DNA of 64,000 nucleotides from contig CBDFIL010000003.1 of assembly GCA_965248075.1 (NCBI GenBank), positions 1,736,001 to 1,800,000 on the forward strand. Reading direction: 5' to 3'. Position numbers and translations under genes: made by a program. Shown here one piece after another: positions 32,884 through 42,535 of this stretch. Origin of the DNA: VXNE01 sp965248075 (GTDB lineage: Bacteria; Pseudomonadota; Gammaproteobacteria; Pseudomonadales; Azotimanducaceae). How positions within the stretch are numbered: the stretch's first letter is position 1; each line of letters begins with the position of its first letter. The notes beneath the pieces were generated by a model. It saw only the letters and a program-made list of their open reading frames with translations. It ran no database searches and was not told the origin of the DNA.

Positions 32884-35076
32884 CTAGGCCGTCGCAAGCC
32901 GCAGCGGCAGGGATCGGAGTCGCTGGCCGGTCGCGGCGTACACGGCGTTGGCGACCGCCGGCGCGATGGGCGGCAGACCGGGTTCGCCGACCCCCGACGG
33001 GTGTTCGGCGCTGTCCACGATCACCACCTCGACCGCCGGCGCCTCGTTCATCCGGAGAATGGGGTAGTCGTGGAAGTTGCTTTCCCGCACCGCCCCGTTT
33101 TCCAGTTCGAGGTTGCCGTGGAGCGCCGCCGTGAGGCCGTACATCACCGCGCCCTCCATCTGCGCGCGGACGATGTCAGGGTTGACGACCTGCCCGCAGT
33201 CGACCACGCAGAGGACGTTGTGCACGCGGATCGCGTCGCCCGCCACGGACACCTCGGCCACTTCCGCCACGAACGAACCGAACGATCCATGCCCGGCGAG
33301 TCCGAGGGCACGGCCGTCCGGGACCCGCATCTCGCGCATCCTCGCGACGGCCAATTCGATGACCCTGTGCATGCGCGGGTTGTTCGCCGTGTTCTTCAGC
33401 CGCACGTCGGCGGCATCCATTCCGGCCGCGTCCGCGAGTTCATCGACCATCGACTCCTTCGCAAACGCGTTGAACGAGTGGCCCACGGAGCGCCAGAAGG
33501 TCAGCGGCAGGCCATGGTCCTTCGTGATGTGGACCACCTCCCGGTTCGGGAAGTCATAGTCGCCCGCCAGGCCCTCGACACTCATCGGCTCCACGAGCCA
33601 CCCGCCGAAGACCCCGTCGGCGCGATCCGCCGCCCAGCCGATCACGCCGTCCGGCACGGCGGTGGGGAGCATTCCTGGCAGGACCGACCGTAGCGTCTGC
33701 GGCAGGATGTTTCCTCCCACGCGCTTTGCACGCCAGGCGGCGATGCGACCGTCCGGCGCGATGCCGGCCTCGATGCCCATCAGCGACGCGGGCCGGAACA
33801 CGCCCGAGCGGATGTCGTCCTCCCGGGACCAGAGCACCTGCACTGGTTTGCCCGTGGCGAGCGCGGCCTGGGTCGCCTCGACGACGTGCGTCAGCGTCAT
33901 GCGGCGGCCGAAGGCACCGCCGAGGTAGGTGCTGTGTGCCCGCACGCGGTCCTTGTCCAGTCCCGCGACGCGGGCCACCAGTCCCTGCGCCGCGCCGATG
34001 GCCTGCGTGCCCGACCAGACGTCCGCTTCCCCGTGCTCGATCCGCACGACCGCGTTCATGGGCTCCATCGGCGCATGTGCGAGGTACGGGGCCCAATAGT
34101 CGGCCGCGACGGTGAGGCTCGCAGCAAGCGCCGTTTCGGGGTCGCCCTCGAGTTCCGCCGACTCGCCCTCTTCGTGCGCGAGTGCGGCCCGGTAGTCGGC
34201 CTGGACCTGCGCCGTGTTGACGCCGGCCAGGGCCGGCAGGTTCCACTCGACCTGGACCTCGGAGACCGCCTGCTGCGCCTGCCAGTGCTTCTGCGCCACG
34301 ACCGCGACGCCGGTATCGACCTCCACCACGCCGATGACCCCTGGCATCGCGAGGGCCTTGCCGCCGTCGAACGATGCCACGCTGCCACCCGCCACCGGCG
34401 AGCGTTGCACGACGGCATGGTGCATGTCCGGAATGTCGATATCGATACCGAAGGTGGTGGTGCCCGTGGCTTTGCCGATGCTGTCGATGCGCGGCAGTTC
34501 CTTGCCGATGTACCTGAACTCGGCGTCCGGTTTCAGGGGTGTGTTCTCCGGCAGGGCCCGCTCGGCGGCGGTCGCAACGAAGGCCCCGTAGGGATGACGC
34601 TCGCCGCGCGCCACCACGTAGCCGTCGTCCGTCGCGATCTCGCGTGGCGGGACGCCCAATTGCCCGGCGGCTGCCAGAACGATGGCCTGTCGGGTGTCCG
34701 CCCCCACCTGCCGCAGTTGCAGGAAGTGCCCCATGATCGAGGTGCTCCCACCGGTACCCTGCATGCCCATCGCCGGATTGGCGTAGTCCGGATGCACGCC
34801 CGCGAACTCGATGAGGAGCTTCGCCGGGTCGACATCGAGCTCTTCACCGATCAATGTCGCCAATCCCGTCGTGATGCCTTGACCCATCTCGTCGCGCGGG
34901 CAGTAGAACCGCATGACGTTGTCGGGACCGATCTGGAGAAACGCGTTCGGCGCATACGCCCCGTCGACAGCCTTCAGCGGCGGCGCCCCGGGACCGCCGC
35001 GCATCGAGAAGCCGACTACGAGGCCGCCGCCTACGACACCGGCGCCGATCAGGAAGTTCCTTCGTGTCGCCTTCAT
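32884..35076 (-). CDS. molybdopterin-binding large subunit, IorB-type aldehyde/isoquinoline oxidoreductase
   Basis: 730 residues. Twin-arginine signal MKATRRNFLIGAGVVGGGLVVGF directs the folded protein to the periplasm. Xanthine-oxidase-family molybdopterin blocks: GQGITTGLATLIGEELD, GGSTSIMGHFLQLRQ, GTQAIGAAQGLVARVAGLD, GGAFGRRMTLTHVVEA and a C-terminal GVGEPGLPPIAPAVANAVYAATG containing the catalytic Glu of the GEP motif (each fragment is separate). It overlaps the Fe-S subunit by 4 bases. The two-subunit form lacks an FAD subunit and is thought to pass electrons to periplasmic carriers. Substrate (aldehyde or N-heterocycle) unknown. Confidence 0.88.
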   Translation of the reverse strand: MKATRRNFLIGAGVVGGGLVVGFSMRGGPGAPPLKAVDGAYAPNAFLQIGPDNVMRFYCPRDEMGQGITTGLATLIGEELDVDPAKLLIEFAGVHPDYANPAMGMQGTGGSTSIMGHFLQLRQVGADTRQAIVLAAAGQLGVPPREIATDDGYVVARGERHPYGAFVATAAERALPENTPLKPDAEFRYIGKELPRIDSIGKATGTTTFGIDIDIPDMHHAVVQRSPVAGGSVASFDGGKALAMPGVIGVVEVDTGVAVVAQKHWQAQQAVSEVQVEWNLPALAGVNTAQVQADYRAALAHEEGESAELEGDPETALAASLTVAADYWAPYLAHAPMEPMNAVVRIEHGEADVWSGTQAIGAAQGLVARVAGLDKDRVRAHSTYLGGAFGRRMTLTHVVEATQAALATGKPVQVLWSREDDIRSGVFRPASLMGIEAGIAPDGRIAAWRAKRVGGNILPQTLRSVLPGMLPTAVPDGVIGWAADRADGVFGGWLVEPMSVEGLAGDYDFPNREVVHITKDHGLPLTFWRSVGHSFNAFAKESMVDELADAAGMDAADVRLKNTANNPRMHRVIELAVARMREMRVPDGRALGLAGHGSFGSFVAEVAEVSVAGDAIRVHNVLCVVDCGQVVNPDIVRAQMEGAVMYGLTAALHGNLELENGAVRESNFHDYPILRMNEAPAVEVVIVDSAEHPSGVGEPGLPPIAPAVANAVYAATGQRLRSLPLRLATA

Positions 35077-35546
35077 GCCCGCACCTCCGTCGCCAGATCA
35101 TCGGCCACCGCCAGGATCGCGCTCTTTATTCGCGGGTAGCACCCGCAGCGGCAAATGTTGCCGGCCATCGCACTCTCGACCTCGGCCGCCGTGGGGTGCG
35201 GGTTGGCGGCGAGCAGGGCCGCCGCCGACATGATCTGACCGGGCTGGCAGTAGCCGCACTGGGGCACGCTGAGTTCGACCCACTTCGCCTGCAGCGGATG
35301 CAGATCGTCCGGCGTGCCGAGACCCTCGATGGTGGTGACGTCCTTGCCCGCGACCGCGCGCACCGGCAACGCGCAGGTTCGCACCGCGGCGCCATCAACA
35401 TGCATGGTGCACGCCCCGCACAGGGCGGCGCCGCAGCCGAACTTCGTGCCCTTCAGCTTGAAGGTGTCCCGTACCACCCACAGCAGCGGCGTGTCCGGGT
35501 CGTCCGCGGTCTGCACCGCCTGGCCATTCAGCATGAACTCGATCAT
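35073..35546 (-). CDS. [2Fe-2S] small subunit, IorA-type
   Basis: 157 residues. Plant-type 2Fe-2S cluster GTKFGCGAALCGACTMHVDG plus a trailing Cys, and the second cluster with CGYCQPGQIMSAAALL and CRCGCYPRIKSAI. No own signal peptide; it is probably exported by hitch-hiking with the Tat signal of the large subunit, whose gene overlaps by 4 bases (ATGA). It shuttles electrons from the Mo centre to an external acceptor. Confidence 0.92.
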   Translation of the reverse strand: MIEFMLNGQAVQTADDPDTPLLWVVRDTFKLKGTKFGCGAALCGACTMHVDGAAVRTCALPVRAVAGKDVTTIEGLGTPDDLHPLQAKWVELSVPQCGYCQPGQIMSAAALLAANPHPTAAEVESAMAGNICRCGCYPRIKSAILAVADDLATEVRA

Positions 35547-35712
35547 GTAGCGTTCCTTCAGTTGGGGCTTCGTGCGTTCGATAGAACCGAGACTGCAAGG
35601 GGTAGTCTGACATGTACGGCGACCGGACGCCCCAACGTGAGCCCACGCGCGCCCTCACCGGGCGACGACACGGCCCCTGGCGGCATCCGGGACCGGCCGC
35701 GCGACGGTTCCG

Positions 35713-37587
35713 TCAGGTCGCCCGCGCCTCCACCTCCTCGATGCGCTCCTGCACCTCGAGCCACTCGACCTCCGCAAGCGCGAGACGCTTTCGGATCCGG
35801 CCCTGCTGCGCGAGCAGCTCCACGATGCGCTCTTTCGACGCATGTTCGAAGGTCGCGCTGTTCGACAGCACCACCGAGAGTTCCTCCAGTTCCTCCGTGA
35901 ACGCATCGATGTCGCGCTCGAGCCGGGTCCGCTTCTTCGTGAGCGGCTGCAGGGTTTCCCGATGCTCCGCCTTCTGCCGGCGGCGGCCCTTCCGTTCGTG
36001 GCGCGTCGCCCGAGACTGTCCCCCCTGGCGAATCTCGGCGTAGCCGGCGAGGCCGGCCGCAAACGGCGCGACCTGCCCGTCGGCCACCAGCCAGAGCGTA
36101 TCCGTGCATTGGCGCAGCAGGTGCCGGTCGTGCGAGACGAGCACCAGCGCGCCGTCGTATGCCTGCAACGCGATCGCCAGCGCCTCGCGCATCTCGATGT
36201 CGAGATGGTTGGTCGGTTCGTCGAGCAGCAGCACCGCCGGGCTCGTACGGGCAATGAGCGCCAGGACCAGGCGGGCTTTCTCGCCACCGGACAACGTGCG
36301 CACCGGGCGCTCGACCATGTGGCTACCGAAGCCCCATCCGCCCAGGTAGTCGCGGGCCTGCTGCTCCCCCATGCGCTCTCCCGGCGCCGCGTGCAGCGTC
36401 GCCAACGCCGTGCTGGAGAGCCGCAACGCCTCCATCTGGTGCTGGGCAAAATAGCCCACCTCGCTGTGCCGGCCACGTACGAGGTCGCCCGCGATCGGCC
36501 CCATGTCGCCCGCCAGCGCCTTCAGCAGCGTCGTCTTGCCGGCGCCGTTGACGCCGAGTACACCGATGCGGTCACCCGGGTAGATGCGCAGCGTCAGGTC
36601 GCGCAGCACGGCGACATCGCCGTATCCCAACGTGGCTTCGTCGAGAGACAGCGTCGGATTCGACACCTTCTTCGCGTTCGTGAATGCAAAGCGGTAGGGC
36701 GAGCGGGCATGCACGGGGGCGACCCGCTCCATCCGTTCGAGCGCCTTCAGGCGGCTCTGCGCCTGGCGCGCCTTGGAGGCCTTCGCGCGGAACCGGTCCA
36801 CGAATGCGTGGACCCGCCTGATCTCCAGTTGCTGCTTCGCATGCCGCGACGCCTGCAGCGTCAGCGCCTCGGCGAGTTGGCGTTCGAAGGAAGAGTAGCC
36901 ACCGGTATAGAGCGTGGTCCTGCCGTCGGCCACATGGACGATCTCGTCGCAGACGGCGTCGAGGAAGTCCCGGTCGTGCGAAATGACGAGCAACGTGCCG
37001 ACATAGCGTCTGAGCCAGGTCTCGAGCCACAGCGCCGCATCGAGATCGAGATGGTTGGTCGGCTCGTCGAGCAGCAGGAGATCCGACGGCGACATCAGGG
37101 TGCGCGCGAGGTTCAGCCGAATGCGCCACCCGCCGGAGAACTCCCGGTGCGGTTTCCCGAAGTCCTCGCCCCCGAAGCCGAGGCCGTGCAGGATCTCGCC
37201 GGCCCGCGCCTCGGCGTCGTAACCGCCGGCATCCTCGAGACGCAGGTGCAGACGGGCGAGCGCGTCGTTGTCCCCGGCCGCCTCGGCCGCCGCGATCTGC
37301 GTTTCGACGGCGCGCAGTGGACGGTCGCCGTCCACGGCGAAGTCGAGCGCCGAGCGCGGACTCGGCTCCACGGACTGTTCGAGCCAGGCCAGCCGCCAGC
37401 CACGCGGACGGAGCACCTCCCCTTCCTCGGGCAACAGCCGGCCACGGACGAGATCGAAGAGGGTGGTCTTGCCGGCGCCGTTCCGGCCGACCACGCCGGC
37501 CGTGTGTCCCGGGTACACGGTCAGGCTGGCGCTGTCGAAAACAGTCTTCTCCCCGCGCTTCAGGAGGACGTCGATGATCTGCAGCAT
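35713..37587 (-). CDS. ABC-F family ATP-binding protein (YheS-like)
   Basis: 624 residues from MLQIIDVLLKRGEKTVF; an ATG 27 bases upstream adds non-conserved residues. Two ABC domains in tandem: Walker A GRNGAGKTTLF and GVNGAGKTTLL, signatures FSGGWRIRLNLART and LSGGEKARLVLAL, Walker B LLLLDEPTNHLD and VLLLDEPTNHLD. A linker between them is rich in Arg/Lys; the C-terminus is a coiled coil. No membrane segments, so not a transporter. ABC-F proteins act on ribosomes and relieve stalled translation; the YheS assignment is by length and linker. Confidence 0.92.
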   Translation of the reverse strand: MLQIIDVLLKRGEKTVFDSASLTVYPGHTAGVVGRNGAGKTTLFDLVRGRLLPEEGEVLRPRGWRLAWLEQSVEPSPRSALDFAVDGDRPLRAVETQIAAAEAAGDNDALARLHLRLEDAGGYDAEARAGEILHGLGFGGEDFGKPHREFSGGWRIRLNLARTLMSPSDLLLLDEPTNHLDLDAALWLETWLRRYVGTLLVISHDRDFLDAVCDEIVHVADGRTTLYTGGYSSFERQLAEALTLQASRHAKQQLEIRRVHAFVDRFRAKASKARQAQSRLKALERMERVAPVHARSPYRFAFTNAKKVSNPTLSLDEATLGYGDVAVLRDLTLRIYPGDRIGVLGVNGAGKTTLLKALAGDMGPIAGDLVRGRHSEVGYFAQHQMEALRLSSTALATLHAAPGERMGEQQARDYLGGWGFGSHMVERPVRTLSGGEKARLVLALIARTSPAVLLLDEPTNHLDIEMREALAIALQAYDGALVLVSHDRHLLRQCTDTLWLVADGQVAPFAAGLAGYAEIRQGGQSRATRHERKGRRRQKAEHRETLQPLTKKRTRLERDIDAFTEELEELSVVLSNSATFEHASKERIVELLAQQGRIRKRLALAEVEWLEVQERIEEVEARAT

Positions 37588-37888
37588 GGCGTGCCGGCGG
37601 TCTGCACCGAACAAGGGATAGAACGCCGGAACGCACTGCCCGGCCGACTGCGGATTCTAGGGGCTTGCGTCGTAGAACGGAACGATAGTGACGTCTTCGA
37701 CGCAAGGCCGTAGGGAGGTGGGGGCTGAGGCCAGACACCGAGCGCAAGCGAGGAGTTTGGCGGCGCTATCCGACCGGCCCGACGCCCGGCAGCAGGAACA
37801 GGGCGGGACGCGGGCGGGACGGTAGCCGTCACACTGGCTGTCGTTCTAAAATGCGCCTCCGAACACGACGCACTCGAGGGCGCGCCAG
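37588..37888. other. divergent intergenic region between ABC-F and grxD
   Basis: 301 bases holding both promoters, although no strong -35/-10 pair stands out. A perfect 9-bp inverted repeat CTTGCGTCG (37664-37672)/CGACGCAAG (37698-37706) with 25-base spacing could be a regulator site or hairpin. No gene seen. Confidence 0.4.
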
Positions 37889-38224
37889 ATGAGCCAGCCA
37901 GTCTTGGACACCATCAAGGAACAGATCGAGGGCAACACCATCATCCTCTACATGAAGGGATCGCCCCAGGCTCCCCAGTGCGGGTTCTCCGCCCAGACCG
38001 TGCAGTGCCTGATGGCCTGCGGGGAGCGCTTCGCCTACGTCGACATCCTGAGCAACCCCGAGATTCGCGCCACGCTGCCGGGCTATGCGAACTGGCCCAC
38101 CTTCCCCCAGTTGTACGTGGCGGGAGAGTTGGTCGGGGGCTGCGACATCATCACGGAGATGTATCAATCCGGCGAGCTCGAACCCCTCATCAAGGAAGCC
38201 GCCGCCAAGGCCGACGCCGCGTAG
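37889..38224 (+). CDS. grxD: monothiol glutaredoxin Grx4
   Basis: 111 residues. CGFS active site in APQCGFSAQTVQ, WPTFPQLYVAGELVGGCDI for glutathione binding. CGFS glutaredoxins carry [2Fe-2S] clusters and partner with BolA in iron homeostasis. Its TAG stop (38222-38224) lies within the GTAGGGGACGG start of a REP fragment, as also happens for the P-II gene at 5404. The C-terminus EAAAKADAA looks natural. Confidence 0.96.
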   Translation: MSQPVLDTIKEQIEGNTIILYMKGSPQAPQCGFSAQTVQCLMACGERFAYVDILSNPEIRATLPGYANWPTFPQLYVAGELVGGCDIITEMYQSGELEPLIKEAAAKADAA

Positions 38225-38335
38225 GGGACGGCCGAACCCGTACACGGTCCCGGCGCGGGCGTGTAGGGGACGGGCTTGTCCCGTCCCGTATCGAATTCAC
38301 GAACATCCCCGGGCGACCACAAGGGTCGCCCCTAC
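38221..38335 (+). repeat. REP fragment plus complete REP inverted pair (REPIN-like)
   Basis: A partial REP GTAGGGGACGG at 38221-38231 includes the grxD stop. A full pair follows: GTAG head, stem GGGACGGG/CCCGTCCC, loop CTTGT (38263-38287), a 23-base spacer containing TCGAATTCACGAAC, then the inverted partner GGGCGACC-ACAAG-GGTCGCCC ending CTAC (38311-38335). This is the intact version of the site the IS1111-group element disrupted at 5797. Confidence 0.9.
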
Positions 38336-38378
38336 GAGTCCCGTGCCGGATCGCCCGCCAAGCCCGGCACGCGCCCCG

Positions 38379-39011
38379 TCAATCGCCGTCCGAACAGTCC
38401 GTGAGCGCCCCGGCGGGCGCGGCGGCGTCCCACGCATTCACGATGGCGCAGAACAATCGCGCGGTCGCTTCGGCGTCGTAACTCGCCGCATGCGCCTTTT
38501 CGCCGTCGAACGCAAGGCCAGCCCGGGCGCATGCCTCGCTCAACACGGTGTGCCCGTACGCAACGGCGGCCAGCGAGGCCGTGTCAAGTACGGTGAACGG
38601 GTGGAACGGATTGCGTCCCACCCCGTTGCGGGCCGCCGCCACCATCAGGAAGCCCTGATCGAAATGGGCGTTGTGCGCGGTCAGCACCGCGCGCTGGCAC
38701 CCGCTGCGGCGCACCACACCCCGAACGAAGCGGAACATTCCCCGTACCGCCTCGGCTTCCGGTACCGCCCCGCGACCCGCGTCCCCGAGGTCGATGCCCG
38801 TCAACTCCAGCGACGCGGCCTCGACGCGGGTGTCGGGGTGCGGCTCGACGTCCCAGGTGCGCGACTCGTCGATCTCGAGCCGGTGGTCGATCCAGCACAG
38901 GCTCACCGCCGCGATCTGCAGGACGGCATGGACATCCTTGTCGAAGCCGCCGGTTTCGAGATCGACCACCACGGGAACGTAGCCCCGAAATCGGGCTTTC
39001 ATCTGACTCAT
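38379..39011 (-). CDS. rnt: ribonuclease T
   Basis: 210 residues from MSQMKARFRGYVPVVVD; a longer open frame upstream lacks similarity. DEDDh exonuclease: ExoI motif VVVDLETGGFD, ExoII LTAHNAHFDQGFL, ExoIII HAASYDAEATA with the general-base His five residues before Asp. RNase T trims tRNA CCA ends and matures 5S and 23S rRNA. Divergent from argG; grxD-rnt proximity is common in pseudomonads. Confidence 0.95.
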   Translation of the reverse strand: MSQMKARFRGYVPVVVDLETGGFDKDVHAVLQIAAVSLCWIDHRLEIDESRTWDVEPHPDTRVEAASLELTGIDLGDAGRGAVPEAEAVRGMFRFVRGVVRRSGCQRAVLTAHNAHFDQGFLMVAAARNGVGRNPFHPFTVLDTASLAAVAYGHTVLSEACARAGLAFDGEKAHAASYDAEATARLFCAIVNAWDAAAPAGALTDCSDGD

Positions 39012-39250
39012 CGAGCCTCGTGCCCCTCCCTTGGCCGATGCGTCACCACAGGCTTGCACAAACAAATCCCACGCCAAAGGTAGCACGCCGCCGGAGATGC
39101 CATGGGTGCTCCCGCCTCAAGGCAAACCCGGAGTCCCGCGGCCGAAGCAGAAACGCTGCTGTTCGTCGCGGCGTACCCGCCCGCGGCGGCGAACCGGCCG
39201 CCTCTCCAGCCGCTGCGGTACCATGACGCGTTTTGCTCCGAGGGCGACGC

Positions 39251-40465
39251 ATGAAAGTCGTGCTGGCGTACTCCGGCGGCCTCGACACGTCCGTGATCTG
39301 CCGATGGCTGCAGGACGTCTACGAAGCCGAGGTGGTGACCTTCACGGCCGACATCGGCCAGGGTGAGGAAGTCGAACCCGCCCGGGACAAGGCCCTGGCG
39401 CTCGGCGTGCAGGAAATCCACATCGAGGACCTCACCGAGGAGTTCGTGGCGGATTTCGTCTACCCGATGTTCCGCGCGAACACGGTCTACGAGGGCGAGT
39501 ACCTGCTCGGCACCAGCATCGCCCGGCCCCTCATCGCGAAACGACTTGTGGAAATCGCCGCGGAGACCGGAGCCGAAGCCGTCGCCCACGGGGCTACCGG
39601 CAAGGGTAACGACCAGGTGCGCTTCGAGCTCGGGGCGTATGCGCTCAATCCCGATATCCGGGTCATCGCCCCGTGGCGGGAGTGGGATCTCACTTCGCGG
39701 GAAGCCCTCATGGCGTATTGCGAGGATCGCGAGATTCCCGTCGACTTCCAGCAAGGCGGCAAGTCCCCCTATTCCATGGACGCCAACCTGTTGCACATCT
39801 CCTACGAAGGAGGCGTCCTGGAAGACCCGGGAAGCGAACCCGACCCGTCCATGTGGCGCTGGACGGTGGCGCCGGAGGAGGCTCCCGACACGCCCGCCAG
39901 CATCGAACTGGCATTCGAGCGGGGAGACGTGGTGGGCATCGACGGGACCCCCATGTCGCCCGGTGCGGTGCTCCGACATCTCAACGAAGTCGGGGGCAGC
40001 CACGGCATCGGGCGCAGCGACATCGTCGAGAACCGCTACGTGGGCATGAAGTCCCGCGGGTGCTACGAGACGCCCGGCGGCACGATCCTGCTGAAGGCGC
40101 ACCGCGCGATGGAATCCATCACGATGGACCGCGAGGTCATGCACCTGCGCGACGAGCTGATGCCCCGCTACGCGAAGCTCATCTACAACGGCTATTGGTG
40201 GTCCCCCGAGCGGCAGGTCCTGCAGACACTGATCGATGCGTCGCAGCAGGTCGTGAACGGACGGGTACGCCTGAAGCTCTACAAGGGCAACGTATCGGTC
40301 ACCGGGCGCTGGTCCGAGTCCGACAACCTCTACGATGCGGACGTCGTCACGTTCGAGGACGACGGCGGCGCGTACCGTCAACGCGATGCCGAAGGGTTCA
40401 TCCGGTTGAATGCGCTCAGGCTCCGCCTCGCGGCGAAGCGGGGACGGGGTTATCAGGATCCGTAG
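39251..40465 (+). CDS. argG: argininosuccinate synthase
   Basis: 404 residues from MKVVLAYSGGLDTSVICRWL, carrying the N-type PP-loop SGGLDTS. GATGKGNDQVRFEL and NPDIRVIAPWREWD follow, as in the short (class I) ArgG form. It ligates citrulline and aspartate. The start is chosen on family length; an ATG 18 bases upstream is less likely. argH is elsewhere in the window (18330). Confidence 0.97.
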   Translation: MKVVLAYSGGLDTSVICRWLQDVYEAEVVTFTADIGQGEEVEPARDKALALGVQEIHIEDLTEEFVADFVYPMFRANTVYEGEYLLGTSIARPLIAKRLVEIAAETGAEAVAHGATGKGNDQVRFELGAYALNPDIRVIAPWREWDLTSREALMAYCEDREIPVDFQQGGKSPYSMDANLLHISYEGGVLEDPGSEPDPSMWRWTVAPEEAPDTPASIELAFERGDVVGIDGTPMSPGAVLRHLNEVGGSHGIGRSDIVENRYVGMKSRGCYETPGGTILLKAHRAMESITMDREVMHLRDELMPRYAKLIYNGYWWSPERQVLQTLIDASQQVVNGRVRLKLYKGNVSVTGRWSESDNLYDADVVTFEDDGGAYRQRDAEGFIRLNALRLRLAAKRGRGYQDP

Positions 40466-40542
40466 ACCCGCTGGTGTGCCGGGGCGACCGGACGACGGGC
40501 TCGCCGGTGACCGCGAGTTCCTGCGGCCCGAACCCGCCGGAC

Positions 40543-41022
40543 CTATTCCGCCGAGCCCGTGTGGACCTCCGCTGCGTGTTCCACGGGGAAGCGCACCGAC
40601 CTCGCAATGAAGCACATCGCGTTGGCGTCCCCGTGCAGGCGCCGCGCCGTCGCAGCGTCGTTCCCGGGTGCGATGGTGACGCGCGGCCGCAACACGACGC
40701 GCGCAAATTGACCCGACCCGTCCGGGTTCACCTCCATCATCCCCTCGGCCCGATCCTCGTAGGCGCTGACGACCACACCGTGCACCGCGCAGAGGTGCAG
40801 GTACCAGAGCATGTGGCACGCCGACAGCGAGGCAACCAGCAAGTCCTCCGGGTTGTGGCGGCTGGCGTCGCCCAGGTATGCCGGGTCCGACGAACCAGCG
40901 ATCACAGGCCTGCCCGGGCACGCGATCTCGTAGTCCCGCGCGTAGGCGTCATAACCGGCCGTGCCGGGGCCGCGATTGCCTGTCCAGGTCACACGGGCTG
41001 TATAGCGATGCCGCTTGCCCAT
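40543..41022 (-). CDS. OsmC family peroxiredoxin-like protein
   Basis: 159 residues. The two OsmC cysteines are in LVASLSACHMLWYLH and in the second-half DANAMCFIARSV, and the fold start YTARVTWTGN fits. OsmC/Ohr proteins reduce organic peroxides or act as thiol-dependent hydrolases; this one is closer to the OsmC-like YhfA/SACOL group than to Ohr. Likely cytoplasmic. Next to the PRPP-synthase-like gene on the same strand, 20 bases apart. Confidence 0.85.
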   Translation of the reverse strand: MGKRHRYTARVTWTGNRGPGTAGYDAYARDYEIACPGRPVIAGSSDPAYLGDASRHNPEDLLVASLSACHMLWYLHLCAVHGVVVSAYEDRAEGMMEVNPDGSGQFARVVLRPRVTIAPGNDAATARRLHGDANAMCFIARSVRFPVEHAAEVHTGSAE

Positions 41023-41042
41023 GGAACCGGAACGACGGCGCG

Positions 41043-42290
41043 TTACAGGTGCAGACGCAGTTGCGCCTCCCGGCGCCCGCCGTTGGCCCCCCGTAGTTCG
41101 TTGCGGGTCGAGAAGTCGAGCTGGTAATAAATGCCGGCCTGCTTCAGGCGACGCGGGTGGTAGCGCTCCGAGGGCTCCTCACGACCTTCGAGACAGTGCA
41201 GGATGGCGTCCGCCAGGAACGCCTCGATCTTCAGGACGACGATCTTCTGACGCAGCCGCCCCTGGTCGTCGCGATTGAGCACGTTCGGCAGCGTGTTGGT
41301 GGTGGCGAACTCCGTCAGCGCCCCGGCGTGCAGGTTCTCCCTTGCCTCCGGCGAGATATAGGTGTGGGTACAGTAGAAGTAGATGCGCCGGGGACGCGTC
41401 TCTTCGTTCTCGTGCAGAAGGCTCGCCGCCTTGGCGATCGTGCCGCCCGTACGCACCATGTCGTCGAGAATGAACACCTCGCGGTCCTTCAGGCGGTGCG
41501 CATTGGCCGGCAATGTCATCTCCACGCTGCGCTGGCCGTGGCGCTGCTTCTCGAGGACGACCACCTCCGCATCCCGCAGACCGGTGAACCGTCGCACGCT
41601 GCGCACGAAATCCTCCGCACCCTGGTCGGGCGCGACGAGCCCCACGTTCTCCCCGAGCCGCTGCGGGTTGGCCACCTGCAGGATGTAGTGCGCAACGAGG
41701 TACGCGATATCCAGGTTGAAGAACGCGGACCGCTCGCCGTTCGTACCGAACACCTCGTCGTAGATGTTCTTCAGCACACCGGGCTTGTGGTTGTGCACCG
41801 CGACCACCTGGTCGACGCCCGCGCCGCGCAGCATCTGGGCATAGAGGTGCGCCGACGCCGGCTGCCCGTCGAACTTCTTGTAGGCATCCGGCCCCGTCAT
41901 CTGGGGATGGTCGCTGGAATGCGGCCCGCGATCCTGGGCGGAGAAGAACAGGTCCGGTTCGACCAGGACGACGCGTTCCGCCCCGTTCTCCTTGGCGGCG
42001 GACGCGATGAGCAGGTTGCGCATGGCGAGTTCCGCGCGCGTGTGCTGCGGGGACGAGGTGGAGATCAGGTAGACACGCTTGCCGCACAGGTGACGGCCGA
42101 TGTGCTCGAGATCGCTCGCGTCGTTGATGAAACGCGGACAGAACTCGGTATTCGCGAACGTCTTCAGCGAGATGACGTCCGAGACCTGCGGTTCCTGTCC
42201 TACGTGGTGGGCGGTATCGAGCGCGAAGGAGGCATCCGACCAGTTGGAGACGATCATGAGATCGCCCCGGTAATTCAATCCGCTGTCCAT
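41043..42290 (-). CDS. divergent ribose-phosphate pyrophosphokinase-like protein
   Basis: 415 residues from MDSGLNYRGDLMIVSNW, about 100 longer than classical Prs. Two phosphoribosyltransferase-fold halves: GKRVYLISTSSPQHTRAELAMRNLL with EPDLFFSAQDRG, and GLVAPDQGAEDFVRSV with the PRPP loop VFILDDMVRTGGTIAKAASLL. The Prs metal/ATP loop after HSSDHPQ is altered compared with DLHSxQIQGFF. Either a variant PRPP synthase or a regulatory paralogue; a standard prs elsewhere in the genome would favour the latter. The long ALTEFATTNTLPN segment fits PRPP synthetase C-termini. Confidence 0.7.
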   Translation of the reverse strand: MDSGLNYRGDLMIVSNWSDASFALDTAHHVGQEPQVSDVISLKTFANTEFCPRFINDASDLEHIGRHLCGKRVYLISTSSPQHTRAELAMRNLLIASAAKENGAERVVLVEPDLFFSAQDRGPHSSDHPQMTGPDAYKKFDGQPASAHLYAQMLRGAGVDQVVAVHNHKPGVLKNIYDEVFGTNGERSAFFNLDIAYLVAHYILQVANPQRLGENVGLVAPDQGAEDFVRSVRRFTGLRDAEVVVLEKQRHGQRSVEMTLPANAHRLKDREVFILDDMVRTGGTIAKAASLLHENEETRPRRIYFYCTHTYISPEARENLHAGALTEFATTNTLPNVLNRDDQGRLRQKIVVLKIEAFLADAILHCLEGREEPSERYHPRRLKQAGIYYQLDFSTRNELRGANGGRREAQLRLHL

Positions 42291-42468
42291 CTTCCCCCTT
42301 CGCGCCTCCCCCGCGGCTGGCGCCGGGTCGGCATCGGGCGTGCCGCTTCGCGCGGGGGATCGCGCAGCGGGATCATAACACCGAGGCCCATGAGACGGCG
42401 CGCCGGCCCGGGCAAACAGCACGCACGATTCGTGGACTTGCTACACGCCCGTGTGTTCGAGCAGCGCG

Positions 42469-42535
42469 GGAGTTTCGCGGTAGCGGAACGCCCACCCGTC
42501 CGCCAGGACGGGCCGCGACCGAAGGTCGCGTTACC
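42469..42535 (-). repeat. second palindromic repeat family, copy 1
   Basis: Read on the minus strand it starts right after the yceH stop: TAACGCGACCTTCGGTCGCGG with a 7-bp stem CGCGACC/GGTCGCG, then a second inverted segment CCCGTCC/GGACGGG and GGGCGTTCCGC. The same order occurs at 49762-49830 after another stop codon. Possible role as a transcriptional terminator or mRNA-stabilising hairpin. Confidence 0.75.
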
